NCBI RefSeq assembly: GCF_004114935.1
Contig: NZ_CP022221.1
Coordinates: 4,609,001 to 4,673,000 of the forward strand
Reading direction: 5' to 3'
Length of the DNA stretch: 64,000 nucleotides
Source of the DNA: Bradyrhizobium zhanjiangense
Lineage (GTDB): Bacteria; Pseudomonadota; Alphaproteobacteria; Rhizobiales; Xanthobacteraceae
Shown here: piece after piece, positions 1-10,177 of the stretch
How positions within the stretch are numbered: the first letter of the stretch is position 1
Layout: every line of letters starts with the position of its first letter
Program-made: the position numbers and the translations under genes
The notes under the pieces: generated by a model
Databases searched by the model: none
The model's input: the letters and a program-made list of their open reading frames with translations, nothing else
Told to the model about the DNA's origin: nothing

Positions 1-1
1 G

Positions 2-451
2 GAATTCGTCTCGGCGTTCTTCCTCGCCATGCGCTATTTCTTCCAGCCGAAGCCAACCATCAACTATCCGTTCGAGAAGAACCCGATCTCGCCGCGCTTC
101 CGCGGCGAGCACGCGCTGCGCCGCTATCCGAACGGCGAAGAGCGCTGCATCGCCTGCAAGCTGTGCGAGGCGATCTGCCCGGCGCAGGCCATCACCATCG
201 AGGCCGGCCCGCGCCGCAACGACGGCACCCGCCGCACGGTGCGCTATGACATCGACATGGTGAAGTGCATCTACTGCGGCCTCTGCCAGGAGGCCTGTCC
301 GGTTGACGCCATTGTCGAAGGCCCGAACTTCGAGTTCGCGACCGAGACCCGCGAGGAACTCTATTATGACAAGGCCAAGCTGCTCGCCAACGGCGACCGC
401 TGGGAACGCGAGATCGCGAAAGCGATCGAGCTCGACGCGCCGTACCGGTGA
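2..451 (+). CDS. nuoI: NADH-quinone oxidoreductase subunit I (5' partial)
   Basis: Peripheral-arm subunit of respiratory complex I. It carries the two 4Fe-4S clusters that pass electrons from the NuoG side to NuoB and quinone. Two C-x2-C-x2-C-x3-C motifs are visible, [11 protein letters not shown] and [11 protein letters not shown], each followed by Pro as in 8Fe ferredoxins. The frame is open back to the window edge (residues EFVSAFFLA precede the first Met at 29). The true start is therefore outside, and about 13-15 residues are missing if the usual ~162-residue length holds. It is followed after 9 bp by nuoJ, so it belongs to the nuo operon. Confidence 0.97.
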   Translation, partial: EFVSAFFLAMRYFFQPKPTINYPFEKNPISPRFRGEHALRRYPNGEERCIACKLCEAICPAQAITIEAGPRRNDGTRRTVRYDIDMVKCIYCGLCQEACPVDAIVEGPNFEFATETREELYYDKAKLLANGDRWEREIAKAIELDAPYR

Positions 452-460
452 GGTGAGGGC

Positions 461-1099
461 ATGATCCTTCCCGCGCTGTTCTTCTATCTCTTCGCCGGCG
501 TTTGCGTCGCTTCGGCGGTGATGGTGATTGTCTCGCGCAATCCCGTGCACTCCGTGCTGTACCTGATCCTGGCCTTCGTCAACGCCTCCGGCCTGTTCGT
601 GCTGATGGGCGCCGAATTCCTGGCGATGATCCTGATCGTCGTCTATGTCGGCGCGGTCGCGGTGCTGTTCCTGTTCGTGATCATGATGCTCGACGTCGAC
701 TTCCTCGAGCTGCGCGAGGGCTTCATCGAGTACCTGCCGGTTGGGCTGGTGATCGGCGGCATCTTCATGTTCGAGCTGCTGCTCACCGTCGGCTTCTGGG
801 TCATCAACCCCGGCGTCTCCAAGACCATCACGGCGGCGATCCCGGCCAATGTCAGCAACACCGAAGCACTCGGCCTCGTGCTCTATACGAAGTACATCCA
901 CTACTTCCAGCTCGCGGGCATGGTGCTGTTGGTCGCCATGATCGGCGCCATCGTGCTGACGCTGCGCCACAAGGCGAGCGTGAAGCGGCAGGACATCAAC
1001 GTGCAGAACGCGCGCACGCCGGAAATGGCGATGGCGATGCGCAAGGTGGCGTCAGGGCAGGGGCTCTCGGATGCCGATGCGGCGGAGTGGGTGAAATGA
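461..1099 (+). CDS. nuoJ: NADH-quinone oxidoreductase subunit J
   Basis: Membrane-arm subunit of complex I, 212 residues, with about five hydrophobic segments. Segment 3 carries the conserved [16 protein letters not shown] stretch, where the pi-bulge of NuoJ lies. The soluble tail after about residue 170 ([17 protein letters not shown]) is typical of alphaproteobacterial NuoJ. The start follows a GAGGTGAGGGC stretch that can act as the ribosome binding site. The stop overlaps the nuoK start (ATGA), indicating translational coupling. Confidence 0.96.
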   Translation: MILPALFFYLFAGVCVASAVMVIVSRNPVHSVLYLILAFVNASGLFVLMGAEFLAMILIVVYVGAVAVLFLFVIMMLDVDFLELREGFIEYLPVGLVIGGIFMFELLLTVGFWVINPGVSKTITAAIPANVSNTEALGLVLYTKYIHYFQLAGMVLLVAMIGAIVLTLRHKASVKRQDINVQNARTPEMAMAMRKVASGQGLSDADAAEWVK

Positions 1100-1404
1100 C
1101 GATCGGGCTCGGACACTATCTGGCGGTCGGCGCGATCCTGTTCACGCTCGGGATCCTCGGCATCTTCCTGAACCGCAAGAACATCATCGTCATCCTGATG
1201 TCGATCGAGCTGATCCTGCTCTCGGTCAACATCAACCTCGTGGCGTTCTCGACCTTCCTCGGCGACATCGTCGGCCAGGTCTTCGCTCTCTTGGTGCTGA
1301 CGGTCGCCGCCGCCGAAGCCGCGATCGGTCTCGCCATCCTGGTGGTCTATTTCCGCAACCGCGGCTCGATCGCGGTTGAGGACGTCAATCTGATGAAGGG
1401 CTGA
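1096..1404 (+). CDS. nuoK: NADH-quinone oxidoreductase subunit K
   Basis: Small membrane subunit of complex I, 102 residues, with three transmembrane helices. Two membrane glutamates needed for proton translocation are present: E38 in MSIELILL and E74 in AAAEAAIGL, matching E36 and E72 of the E. coli protein. The ATG at 1096 overlaps the nuoJ stop by 4 bases. The open frame runs further upstream through nuoJ, but that part is out of frame with nuoJ and does not resemble NuoK. Confidence 0.96.
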   Translation: MTIGLGHYLAVGAILFTLGILGIFLNRKNIIVILMSIELILLSVNINLVAFSTFLGDIVGQVFALLVLTVAAAEAAIGLAILVVYFRNRGSIAVEDVNLMKG

Positions 1405-1412
1405 GCTCAGTC

Positions 1413-3500
1413 ATGGTTCAGGCAATTGTCTTTCTGCCTCTGCTGGGCGCTATTCTCGCCGGCCTGATCTCGCTGGTCGGCGCGCATGCCCGCAATCCCT
1501 CAGGCGACACGGTCGAACATCACGACGAGGCGCACGGTAATGGTGCGAATAACGGTCATGTCTCCGCTGCCTCCATCAAGGAGGAGGGGAGCGTCATTCA
1601 TGAGACCCATGACGAGCCGGGCGACCACGAGCCGCCAGCGGCTGGTTCTCGCGCGGCCGAGCTGATCACGACGGGACTGCTGTTCGTGTCGGCGGCGCTG
1701 TCCTGGTTCACGCTGGTTGACGTCGGCTTCATGCATCACGACGCGCGGATCCAGCTGCTGCCCTGGATCTTCTCCGGCGACCTCCAGGTCTGGTGGACGC
1801 TGCGCGTGGACACGCTCACGGCCGTGATGCTGGTGGTGGTGACGACCGTTTCCTCGCTCGTGCACCTCTATTCCATCGGCTACATGGATCAGGACCCGAA
1901 CCGGCCGCGCTTCTTCGGCTATCTCTCGCTGTTCACCTTCGCGATGCTGATGCTGGTCACCGCGGACAACCTCGTGCAGCTGTTCTTCGGCTGGGAAGGC
2001 GTCGGTCTCGCCAGCTACCTCCTGATCGGCTTCTGGTACCAGAGGCCTTCGGCGAATGCGGCGGCGATCAAGGCCTTCGTGGTCAACCGCGTCGGCGATT
2101 TTGGCTTCGCGCTCGGCATCTTCGCGATCTTCATGCTGGCCGGCTCGACCGATTTCGAGACCATCTTCCATGCCGCACCTGGCCTCACCGGCAAGACCAT
2201 CAACTTCCTCGGCTGGCACGCCGACGCGCTGACCCTGACCTGTCTCCTCCTGTTCATGGGCGCGATGGGCAAGTCGGCGCAGTTCCTGCTGCACACCTGG
2301 TTGCCGGACGCGATGGAAGGCCCGACCCCGGTCTCCGCGCTGATCCACGCCGCGACCATGGTCACCGCCGGCGTGTTCATGGTGGCGCGGCTGTCGCCGC
2401 TGTTCGAACTCGCCCCTAACGCGCAGGCCGTCGTGATGTTCTTTGGCGCGACCACGGCGTTCTTCGCGGCGACCATCGGCCTCGTCCAGAACGACATCAA
2501 GCGCATCGTCGCCTATTCGACCTGTTCGCAGCTCGGCTACATGTTCGTGGCAATGGGGGCAGGGGCCTATTCGGTCGGCATGTTCCACCTGTTCACGCAC
2601 GCCTTCTTCAAGGCGCTGCTGTTCTTGGGCTCCGGCTCGGTGATCTACGCGATGCACCACGAGCAGGACATCCGCCATATGGGCGGCCTCTGGCGCAAGA
2701 TCCCTTATACCTACGCGGTGATGGTGGTCGGCACGCTGGCCCTGACCGGCTTCCCGCTCACCGCCGGCTACTTCTCCAAGGACGCGATCATCGAGTCCGC
2801 CTACGCCGCGCACAATCCGTTCGCGGTCTACGGCTTCCTGATGACGGTCATCGCCGCCGGCCTGACCTCGTTCTACTCCTGGCGCCTGATCTTCAAGACC
2901 TTCCACGGCGAGCCGCATGACGAGCATCACTACGAGGCCGCACACGAGGCCCCGATCTGGATGCTGATCCCGATCGGCGTGCTCGCGGTCGGCTCGTTCG
3001 TCGCGGGCCTTCCGTTCAAGGAGCTGTTCGCCGGTCACGGCATCGAGGAGTTCTTCCGCGAATCCGTGAAGATGAACCCGCACATCATCGAGGAGATGCA
3101 CCACATCCCCGAGACCATCGCCTTCCTGCCGACGGTGATGATGGTGCTGGGCTTCCTGGTGTCGTACCTGTTCTACATCCGCCGGCCGTATCTGCCGGTC
3201 GAGCTGGCGAAAACGCAGCCGATGCTGTACCAGTTCCTGCTCAACAAGTGGTACTTCGACGAACTCTACGACGTCATCTTCGTCCGTCCGGCGAAGTGGA
3301 TCGGCTATCAGCTCTGGAAGAAGGGCGACGGCTTCATCATCGACGGGCTCGGTCCCGACGGCGTCTCGGCGCGCGTGCTGGACGTCACCCGTAACGTCGT
3401 GAAGATCCAGACCGGCTATCTCTATCACTACGCATTCGCCATGCTGATCGGCGTCGCCGGCCTGATCACCTGGTTCATGTTCGGCTTTGGAGGCCAGTAA
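1413..3500 (+). CDS. nuoL: NADH-quinone oxidoreductase subunit L
   Basis: Distal antiporter-like subunit of complex I, 695 residues, homologous to Mrp/MnhA antiporters. Key stretches are [16 protein letters not shown] (membrane glutamate), [20 protein letters not shown] and the long C-terminal lateral helix region. It is about 80 residues longer than E. coli NuoL. Part of the excess is a hydrophilic loop at residues 25-80, between the first two membrane helices, rich in His, Asp and Glu (eight histidines). The stop is directly followed by the nuoM ATG with no spacer. Confidence 0.97.
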   Translation: MVQAIVFLPLLGAILAGLISLVGAHARNPSGDTVEHHDEAHGNGANNGHVSAASIKEEGSVIHETHDEPGDHEPPAAGSRAAELITTGLLFVSAALSWFTLVDVGFMHHDARIQLLPWIFSGDLQVWWTLRVDTLTAVMLVVVTTVSSLVHLYSIGYMDQDPNRPRFFGYLSLFTFAMLMLVTADNLVQLFFGWEGVGLASYLLIGFWYQRPSANAAAIKAFVVNRVGDFGFALGIFAIFMLAGSTDFETIFHAAPGLTGKTINFLGWHADALTLTCLLLFMGAMGKSAQFLLHTWLPDAMEGPTPVSALIHAATMVTAGVFMVARLSPLFELAPNAQAVVMFFGATTAFFAATIGLVQNDIKRIVAYSTCSQLGYMFVAMGAGAYSVGMFHLFTHAFFKALLFLGSGSVIYAMHHEQDIRHMGGLWRKIPYTYAVMVVGTLALTGFPLTAGYFSKDAIIESAYAAHNPFAVYGFLMTVIAAGLTSFYSWRLIFKTFHGEPHDEHHYEAAHEAPIWMLIPIGVLAVGSFVAGLPFKELFAGHGIEEFFRESVKMNPHIIEEMHHIPETIAFLPTVMMVLGFLVSYLFYIRRPYLPVELAKTQPMLYQFLLNKWYFDELYDVIFVRPAKWIGYQLWKKGDGFIIDGLGPDGVSARVLDVTRNVVKIQTGYLYHYAFAMLIGVAGLITWFMFGFGGQ

Positions 3501-5006
3501 ATGACAACCTGGCCCATCCTTTCCGTCACCACCTTCCTGCCGCTGGTCGGGACGCTGATCGTCTATCTCAGCCGCGGCGACGACGAGGCCGCGCAGCGCA
3601 ACTCGCGCTGGATCGCGCTGTGGACCACGCTGATCACCTTCGCGGTGTCACTGATCCTGGTAGCGCGCTTCGATTCCTCGACCGCCGACTTCCAGTTCGT
3701 CGAGAAGGCGAACTGGCTCGCCACCGGCATCACCTACCACATGGGCGTGGACGGCATTTCGCTGCCCTTCGTGATCCTGACCACCGCCTTGATGCCGTTC
3801 TGCATCATCGCGAGCTGGAAGGTTACGAGCCGGGTGCGCGAATACATGATGGCGTTCCTGATCCTGGAAACGCTGATGGTCGGCACCTTCTCGGCGCTCG
3901 ACCTCGTGCTGTTCTACCTGTTCTTCGAGGGCGGCCTGATCCCGATGTTCCTGATCATCGGCGTGTGGGGCGGTCCGCGCCGGGTCTATGCCTCGTTCAA
4001 GTTCTTCCTCTACACGCTGCTCGGCTCGGTCCTGATGCTGCTCGCCATCATGGCGCTGTACTGGAACGGCAACACCACCGACATTCCGACCCTGATGCAC
4101 ACGGCCGTGCCGCGGTCCTTGCAGACCTGGGCGTGGCTGGCCTTCTTCGCCTCCTTCGCGGTGAAGATGCCGATGTGGCCGGTGCACACCTGGCTCCCGG
4201 ACGCACACGTCGAAGCGCCGACCGCCGGCTCGGTGATCCTGGCGGCGATCCTCCTGAAGATGGGCGGCTACGGCTTCCTGCGCTTCTCGCTGCCGATGTT
4301 CCCGCTGGCCTCGCATGACTTCGCGCCGCTGATCTTCACGCTGTCCACCATCGCCATCATCTACACCTCGCTGGTGGCGATGATGCAGGAGGACATGAAG
4401 AAGCTGATCGCGTACTCCTCGGTCGCGCATATGGGCTTCGTCACCATGGGCATTTTCGCCGGCACCATGCAGGGTGTCGCCGGCGGCGTGTTCCAGATGA
4501 TCTCGCACGGCATCGTCTCCGGCGCGCTGTTCCTCTGCGTCGGCATCGTCTACGACCGCATGCACACCCGCGAGATCGCGGCCTATGGCGGCATCGTCAA
4601 CCGGATGCCGCTCTACGCCATGACCTTCATGGTCTTCACCATGGCCAATGTCGGCCTGCCGGGTACCTCCGGCTTCGTCGGCGAGTTCATGACGCTGCTC
4701 GGTACCTTCAAGACCTCGATCCCGACCGCGTTCTTCGCCACATCAGGCGTCATCCTGTCGGCGTGCTATGCGCTCTGGCTATACCGCAAGGTCGTGTTCG
4801 GATCCTTGGTAAAGCCGTCGCTGATGACCATCAAGGACCTCACCTTCCGGGAGTGCCTGACGCTGTTCCCGCTGATCGCGCTGACGATTCTGTTCGGCGT
4901 CTATCCGCAGCCGGTGCTCGACATGTCGGCCGCCTCGGTCCAGCAACTCGTCAACAATTACAACACCGCTGTGACGGCCGTGAAGGCCGCCGCACTGCTC
5001 CAGTGA
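3501..5006 (+). CDS. nuoM: NADH-quinone oxidoreductase subunit M
   Basis: Antiporter-like proton-pumping subunit, 501 residues, about 14 transmembrane helices. E143 in [16 protein letters not shown] corresponds to the essential membrane glutamate, and [20 protein letters not shown] is the family signature around helices 7-8. The start codon abuts the nuoL stop (TAA ATG), so the two are probably translationally coupled. Length and content are normal for the family. Confidence 0.97.
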   Translation: MTTWPILSVTTFLPLVGTLIVYLSRGDDEAAQRNSRWIALWTTLITFAVSLILVARFDSSTADFQFVEKANWLATGITYHMGVDGISLPFVILTTALMPFCIIASWKVTSRVREYMMAFLILETLMVGTFSALDLVLFYLFFEGGLIPMFLIIGVWGGPRRVYASFKFFLYTLLGSVLMLLAIMALYWNGNTTDIPTLMHTAVPRSLQTWAWLAFFASFAVKMPMWPVHTWLPDAHVEAPTAGSVILAAILLKMGGYGFLRFSLPMFPLASHDFAPLIFTLSTIAIIYTSLVAMMQEDMKKLIAYSSVAHMGFVTMGIFAGTMQGVAGGVFQMISHGIVSGALFLCVGIVYDRMHTREIAAYGGIVNRMPLYAMTFMVFTMANVGLPGTSGFVGEFMTLLGTFKTSIPTAFFATSGVILSACYALWLYRKVVFGSLVKPSLMTIKDLTFRECLTLFPLIALTILFGVYPQPVLDMSAASVQQLVNNYNTAVTAVKAAALLQ

Positions 5007-5028
5007 GCGGGCAGGTCAGGACATCGCC

Positions 5029-6465
5029 ATGAGCTTTGAGACTGCAGGATATCAACTGGCGCCGGTGCTGCCCGAGCTCTTGCTCGCGGTCGGCGCGATG
5101 GCGCTTCTGATGCTGGGAGCCTATCGCGGGCAGGAGACGACCAAGACCGTCACCTCGCTGGCGGTGGTGCTGCTGATCGTGGTCGGCGCGCTCGTCTACA
5201 TGCAGCCCGCGGGCAAGCAGGTCACCTTCGGTGGCAGCTTCATTGTCGACGATTTCGCCCGCTTCATGAAGATCCTGGCCCTGATCGGCTCGGCGGTGAC
5301 ACTGGTGCTGTCGACCGAGTTCCTGTCCGACCCGTCGCGGCGGATCTTCGAATATTCGATCCTGGTGCTGCTCTCGACGCTCGGCATGATGGTGCTGATC
5401 TCGGCCGGCGATCTGATCTCGCTCTATCTCGGCCTCGAATTGATGTCGCTGGCGCTCTACGTCGTGGCGGCCTCGAACCGGGACAATGCCAAGTCGAACG
5501 AGGCGGGCCTGAAGTACTTCGTGCTGGGCGCGCTGTCCTCGGGCATGCTGCTGTACGGCGCCTCGCTGATCTACGGCTTCACCGGCACCGTCAGCTTCAC
5601 CGGCATCGCTACCGCCGCGACATCAGCGAATGTCGGACTGGTGTTCGGCCTCGTCTTCCTGCTTGCCGGCCTCTGCTTCAAGATCTCGGTGGTGCCGTTC
5701 CACATGTGGACGCCCGACGTCTATGAGGGCGCGCCGACGCCGGTCACGGCCTTCTTCGCCTCTGCGCCGAAGGTCGCCGCGCTCGCCGTCTTCACCCGCG
5801 CGACGCTGACCGCGTTCCCCGGCATCGTGCCGCAGTGGCAGCAGATCCTGGTGTTCGTGTCGATCGCCTCGATGGCGCTCGGCGCCTTCGCGGCAATCGG
5901 CCAGAGCAACATTAAGCGACTGATGGCCTATTCCTCGATCGGCCATATGGGTTTTGCCCTGGTCGGGCTTGCCTCCGGTACTGTCGAGGGTGCGCAGGGC
6001 GTACTGATGTACATCGTGATCTATGTGACGATGACGCTCGGCGCGTTCTCGGTCATCCTCGCCATGAAACGCAACGGCCAGGCGGTCGAGCAGATCAGCG
6101 ATTTCGCCGGTCTGTCGCGGACCAATCCGCTGCTTGCCTTCTTCTTCGCGATGCTGCTGTTCTCGCTTGCGGGCGTTCCGCCGCTCGCCGGCTTCTTTGC
6201 CAAGTGGTACGTCTTCGTCGCCGCGATCAAGGCCAACCTGTTCACGCTCGCCGTCATCGGCGTGCTGACCAGCGTGGTGGGCGCCTACTATTATCTCGCC
6301 GTCGTCAAGACGATGTATTTCGACGAACCGGCCGGCCAGGTCGATCCGGTGCGCGTTGAGGTGCGGACGGTTCTGGCGGTCGCGGGTCTGTTCAACATCC
6401 TGTTTGCGCTGTTCGCGGGCCCGGTGGTGAGCGTGGCCTCCGCAGCGGCAAAGTCGCTGTTCTAG
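5029..6465 (+). CDS. nuoN: NADH-quinone oxidoreductase subunit N
   Basis: Third antiporter-like membrane subunit of complex I, 478 residues. LYLGLELMSLALYVV carries the membrane glutamate, and VPFHMWTPDVYEGAPTPVTAF is the conserved helix 7-8 motif. It is the last nuo gene; the operon continues into birA with a single base between stop and next start. No terminator-like structure separates them, so nuoN, birA and rnj are likely co-transcribed. Confidence 0.97.
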   Translation: MSFETAGYQLAPVLPELLLAVGAMALLMLGAYRGQETTKTVTSLAVVLLIVVGALVYMQPAGKQVTFGGSFIVDDFARFMKILALIGSAVTLVLSTEFLSDPSRRIFEYSILVLLSTLGMMVLISAGDLISLYLGLELMSLALYVVAASNRDNAKSNEAGLKYFVLGALSSGMLLYGASLIYGFTGTVSFTGIATAATSANVGLVFGLVFLLAGLCFKISVVPFHMWTPDVYEGAPTPVTAFFASAPKVAALAVFTRATLTAFPGIVPQWQQILVFVSIASMALGAFAAIGQSNIKRLMAYSSIGHMGFALVGLASGTVEGAQGVLMYIVIYVTMTLGAFSVILAMKRNGQAVEQISDFAGLSRTNPLLAFFFAMLLFSLAGVPPLAGFFAKWYVFVAAIKANLFTLAVIGVLTSVVGAYYYLAVVKTMYFDEPAGQVDPVRVEVRTVLAVAGLFNILFALFAGPVVSVASAAAKSLF

Positions 6466-6466
6466 G

Positions 6467-7273
6467 ATGGGGTTCGCGCTCGGTCCTCGCGCACAGGCCG
6501 CGGGCTTCAAGCTCGCGGCTTTCGAACGGACCGGCTCGACCAATACCGACGCGATCGAGCACGCCCGCGCCGGCGAACGCGGCCCGATGTGGTTCGTGAC
6601 GTCCGAGCAGACTGCCGGCCGCGGCCGGCGCCAGCGCGCCTGGATCGCGCCACCGGGCAATCTCGCAGCCAGCATCCTCGAAGTCATGGACGTAGCCCCG
6701 CCGGTCGCCGCAACGCTCGGCTTCGCCGCCGGGCTGGCGGAAGAGGCCGCGCTGGAGAAGGTCAGCTTGGAGGCGGCGCTCCGCCTCGGCGAGGGCCGTC
6801 CCCGCTACGCCCTGAAATGGCCGAACGATGTGCTTGCCGGCGGCAAGAAGCTCGTCGGCATTGCGCTCGAGGCCGAGGCCGTTGGCGATCGTCTTGCCGT
6901 CGTCGTCGGCATCGGAACCAATGTCGTCGCAGCGCCGGAGGGCACGCCGACGCCGGCGGTCTCGCTCGCCGCCCTCGGCGTCCAGATCAGCGCGGAGGAT
7001 TTGTTTGCGGCGCTGTCCGACGCCTGGGTCGAGTTCCGCGGCATTTGGGACAACGGCCGCGGCTTTGCAGAGATCCGAAAGCTCTGGCTGGAGCGCGCCG
7101 CCGGCCTCGGCGAGAAGGTCGCAATCCACACGGGAACGATGACGCTGGAAGGCATTTTTGACACCATCGACGACACAGGCTGTCTGATCGTCCGCACCGC
7201 GGAAGGGCGGCGGGTGCCGGTCGCGGCGGGCGAGGTGTTCTTCGGCCCGGCCGCCTCCGTGGGAGCTGCGTGA
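6467..7273 (+). CDS. birA: Biotin--[acetyl-CoA-carboxylase] ligase, single-domain (class I)
   Basis: Activates biotin as biotinyl-AMP and transfers it to the biotin carboxyl carrier protein. The ligase hallmark GRGRRQR is at residues 51-57 and the biotin pocket motif KWPNDV at 117-122. The 268-residue protein starts directly in the ligase fold and lacks the N-terminal helix-turn-helix of E. coli BirA. It should therefore be a pure enzyme, not a repressor. Its TGA shares one base with the following rnj ATG (TGATG). Confidence 0.93.
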   Translation: MGFALGPRAQAAGFKLAAFERTGSTNTDAIEHARAGERGPMWFVTSEQTAGRGRRQRAWIAPPGNLAASILEVMDVAPPVAATLGFAAGLAEEAALEKVSLEAALRLGEGRPRYALKWPNDVLAGGKKLVGIALEAEAVGDRLAVVVGIGTNVVAAPEGTPTPAVSLAALGVQISAEDLFAALSDAWVEFRGIWDNGRGFAEIRKLWLERAAGLGEKVAIHTGTMTLEGIFDTIDDTGCLIVRTAEGRRVPVAAGEVFFGPAASVGAA

Positions 7274-8943
7274 TGGCGAGGCCCGACGAACTGGTGTTTG
7301 CGCCGCTCGGCGGCGTCGGCGAGATCGGCATGAACCTGTCGATTTACGGCCTCGGCAACCGCCACCAGCGCGCCTGGCTCGCGGTCGATCTCGGCGTCTC
7401 CTTCGGTGACGAGGAGCATCTTCCAGGTATCGACCTGATCATGCCGGACATCTCTTTCCTGGAGAAGGAACGCAAGAACCTGATGGGCCTGGTGCTCACC
7501 CATGCCCACGAGGACCATTTCGGCGCCATCATCGATCTCTGGCCGAAGCTGCAATGCCCGATCTACGCGACCAAGTTCAGCGCGGCGCTGTTCGAGGCCA
7601 AATGCGCCGCCGAGCGCGGTGCGCCCAACATTCCGGTGACGGTGGTCCCGTCCGGGGGGCGCGTCGATGTCGGGCCGTTCAACGTCGAGTTCATTCCGGT
7701 CGCGCATTCGATTCCGGAAGCGCATGCGCTGGCGATCCACACCGAAGCCGGCACGGTGCTGCACACCGGCGACTGGAAGATCGACCCGACCCCGACGCTG
7801 GGGGCCCCGACTGACGAGAGGCGCCTGCGCGAGCTGGGTGAGCAGGGCGTGCTCGCCTTGATCGGCGATTCCACCAACGCGGTGCGCGACGGCCGCTCGC
7901 CGTCGGAGGCCGAGGTCGCCCGGACCATCATTGATCTCGTGAAGGCCGCCAAGGGCCGCGTCGCCGTCACGACCTTCGCCTCCAACGTCGCCCGCATCAA
8001 GGCGGTGGCCGAGGCTGCGAAAGCCGCCGACCGCGAGGTCGTCGTGGTCGGCCGCGCGATGGAGCGCGTGGTGCAGGTCGCGCGCGAGACCGGTTATCTC
8101 GACGGCGTGCAGAGTTTCCGATCGCCCGAGGTCTACGGCCATCTGCCGCAGGACAAGGTGCTGGCGCTGTGCACCGGCAGCCAGGGCGAGCCGCGCGCGG
8201 CGCTGGCGCGCATCGCCAATGACGACCATCCCGAGATCACGCTCAATCGCGGCGACAGCGTCATCTTCTCCTCGCGCACCATTCCCGGCAACGAGAAGGC
8301 CGTCGGCTCGATCATCAACAATCTGGTGCTCCAGGGTGTCGAGATCATCACCGACCGCGACCATCTGGTCCACGTCTCCGGCCACCCGCGCCGCGACGAG
8401 CTGCGCGATCTGATTTCCTGGGTGAAGCCGCAGCTTCTGATCCCCGTCCATGGCGAGGCCCTGCACCTGCACGAGCACGCAAAACTTGCGCGCGCCGCCG
8501 GCGTGCCGCGCGTGCTGGTCTGCCGCAACGGCGATCTCGTCAAGCTCGGTCCCGGCGATCCCGGCATTGTCGGCGAGGTGCCGTCGGGCCGTCTCTACAA
8601 GGACGGCATGATCCTGGAGGACGCAAAATCCCGCGCGGTGGTCGAGCGCCGCCGCATGGCGTTCTCCGGCTGTGCCTTCGTCGCCATCGCCATGACGGAG
8701 CAGGGCGAGCTCGCCGACGATCCCGAGGTCGATCTCGTCGGTATCCCCGACAAGAACAGGGCGGGTGAGGGCTTCGACGACATCGTCTTCGATGCCGTTG
8801 TCTCCACCATCGAAGGCTTGCCGCGGCCCCGCCGCCGCGATCCGGATGCGCTGGCCGAGTCAGTGCGACGCGCTGTCCGGGCCGTGATCAACGAACATTG
8901 GGGCAAAAAGCCCCCCTGTCTGGTACACGTGCTGACAGTGTAG
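7273..8943 (+). CDS. rnj: Ribonuclease J
   Basis: Metallo-beta-lactamase/beta-CASP exo- and endoribonuclease involved in mRNA and rRNA processing. The zinc-binding motif HAHEDH is at residues 77-82, further metal His residues lie in HTGDWKID, and the beta-CASP part carries TGSQGEPRAAL and HVSGHPRRDEL. The ATG at 7273 overlaps the birA stop; a GTG one codon upstream is possible. At 556 residues it has the family length. Location after nuo-birA is typical for Bradyrhizobium relatives. Confidence 0.95.
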   Translation: MARPDELVFAPLGGVGEIGMNLSIYGLGNRHQRAWLAVDLGVSFGDEEHLPGIDLIMPDISFLEKERKNLMGLVLTHAHEDHFGAIIDLWPKLQCPIYATKFSAALFEAKCAAERGAPNIPVTVVPSGGRVDVGPFNVEFIPVAHSIPEAHALAIHTEAGTVLHTGDWKIDPTPTLGAPTDERRLRELGEQGVLALIGDSTNAVRDGRSPSEAEVARTIIDLVKAAKGRVAVTTFASNVARIKAVAEAAKAADREVVVVGRAMERVVQVARETGYLDGVQSFRSPEVYGHLPQDKVLALCTGSQGEPRAALARIANDDHPEITLNRGDSVIFSSRTIPGNEKAVGSIINNLVLQGVEIITDRDHLVHVSGHPRRDELRDLISWVKPQLLIPVHGEALHLHEHAKLARAAGVPRVLVCRNGDLVKLGPGDPGIVGEVPSGRLYKDGMILEDAKSRAVVERRRMAFSGCAFVAIAMTEQGELADDPEVDLVGIPDKNRAGEGFDDIVFDAVVSTIEGLPRPRRRDPDALAESVRRAVRAVINEHWGKKPPCLVHVLTV

Positions 8944-8985
8944 CCTAGGCGTGGTCTCCGGATCACGCTGTGAGGGAGAAGAAAC

Positions 8986-9390
<405 letters not shown>

Positions 9391-9399
9391 GACCGCCCC

Positions 9400-9675
9400 A
9401 TGGCCATCCAGATCTCAACGGCGATCGCGATCTACTTCGTCATCTGGTGGATCGCGCTGTTCCTGACGCTGCCGTTCGGCGTGCGCAGCCAGCACGAGGA
9501 CGGCGTCGGTGCGCCTGGCACCGACCCCGGCGCGCCGATCCTGACGCGGATGGGGCGCAAGCTGATCTGGACCACGATCATCTCGGCGATCATCTACGGC
9601 CTCGGCATGGCCGCTTATCACGCCGGCTATCTCTCGATCGAACGCCTGTCGAAGATGATGGGAATGCCGTTCTAG
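9400..9675 (+). CDS. DUF1467 family membrane protein
   Basis: A 91-residue protein with two hydrophobic segments (about residues 5-25 and 51-75). The loop between them holds the family signature LTLPFGVRSQHEDG and GAPGTDPGAPILTRMGRK. DUF1467 proteins are confined largely to alphaproteobacteria and commonly sit next to mce and proS. Their function is unknown. The short gap after mce suggests co-transcription. Confidence 0.88.
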   Translation: MAIQISTAIAIYFVIWWIALFLTLPFGVRSQHEDGVGAPGTDPGAPILTRMGRKLIWTTIISAIIYGLGMAAYHAGYLSIERLSKMMGMPF

Positions 9676-9709
9676 ACGTTTTTTGCTGATTATTGTTTTG
9701 GGGGGAAGA

Positions 9710-10057
9710 ATGACTTTTCAGCGCATCGTCATCGCGCTTCTGGTGCTGATCGTCGCCGGCCTTGGCGCGATCGGCTATGTCGAATGGAAGATGGCGGTGC
9801 AGGTGCGCACCCTGAAGGCATTCGTCGAGGGCTACGTCTTCAACGAGGCGGTGATGGCCTGCGAGCAGGCCAAGAGCTCGACGCCGTTCAAATGGAACGG
9901 GGGCAAGAGCACCTCGGTGATCGGCCTGAACTCAGTCAAGCTGGACAAATACACCGTCAGCGCCAGCTACACGCTGGTGGCGGACAGCGTCTATTGTGAT
10001 TACGATCCGATCAAAAGAAAGGCCGGGATCGGCTCGAGCTTCCTGGAGCGGGAGTAA
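9710..10057 (+). CDS. Small membrane-anchored or secreted protein, unknown function
   Basis: 115 residues with one N-terminal hydrophobic helix (about residues 5-22), then a charged region and a beta-rich C-terminal part with two cysteines (MACEQAK and VYCDYDP). I chose the ATG at 9710 because a strong GGGGGGAAG ribosome binding site lies just upstream; a more upstream initiator at 9683 has none. I do not recognise a family. It is probably an inner-membrane or periplasmic protein; the function is open. Confidence 0.7.
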   Translation: MTFQRIVIALLVLIVAGLGAIGYVEWKMAVQVRTLKAFVEGYVFNEAVMACEQAKSSTPFKWNGGKSTSVIGLNSVKLDKYTVSASYTLVADSVYCDYDPIKRKAGIGSSFLERE

Positions 10058-10074
10058 CGATCCGGCCATATCAA

Positions 10075-10123
10075 GAGCATGATCCGGAAAAGTGCGAAGC
10101 GGTTTTCCGAGAAGATCATGCTC
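10075..10123. repeat. Interspersed palindromic repeat, GAGCATGATC family
   Basis: Hyphenated palindrome. Outer arms are GAGCATGATC (10075-10084) and GATCATGCTC (10114-10123); inner arms are CGGAAAA (10085-10091) and TTTTCCG (10103-10109). This motif is a familiar high-copy intergenic repeat of Bradyrhizobium and relatives. A diverged relative lies at 60742-60787 in this window. Function unknown; it can fold as a cruciform or RNA hairpin. Confidence 0.8.
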
Positions 10124-10133
10124 AAATAATAAT

Positions 10134-10160
10134 CTAAAGCGCGATCTCATCGCGCTTTAG
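10134..10160. repeat. Perfect hairpin, 11-bp stem
   Basis: CTAAAGCGCGA (10134-10144) and TCGCGCTTTAG (10150-10160) form a perfect 11-bp stem with a 5-base loop. It follows the GAGCATGATC palindrome, as the two do together in many Bradyrhizobium intergenic copies. No T-run follows, so it is not a classical terminator. It ends 17 bp before the mtnK start. Confidence 0.65.
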
Positions 10161-10177
10161 CATGGGATGGGATCGTC

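Noticed and set aside
1500..3428. Long antisense frame over nuoL
   Set aside because: Same third-position effect; no motif, no ribosome binding site, and nuoL is unambiguous.
10134..10160. Rho-independent terminator upstream of mtnK
   Set aside because: Perfect stem but no T-run on either strand; it belongs to the repeat.
10058..10177. SAM-type riboswitch before mtnK
   Set aside because: The gap is filled by two palindromic repeats; no kink-turn or SAM aptamer motif is visible.
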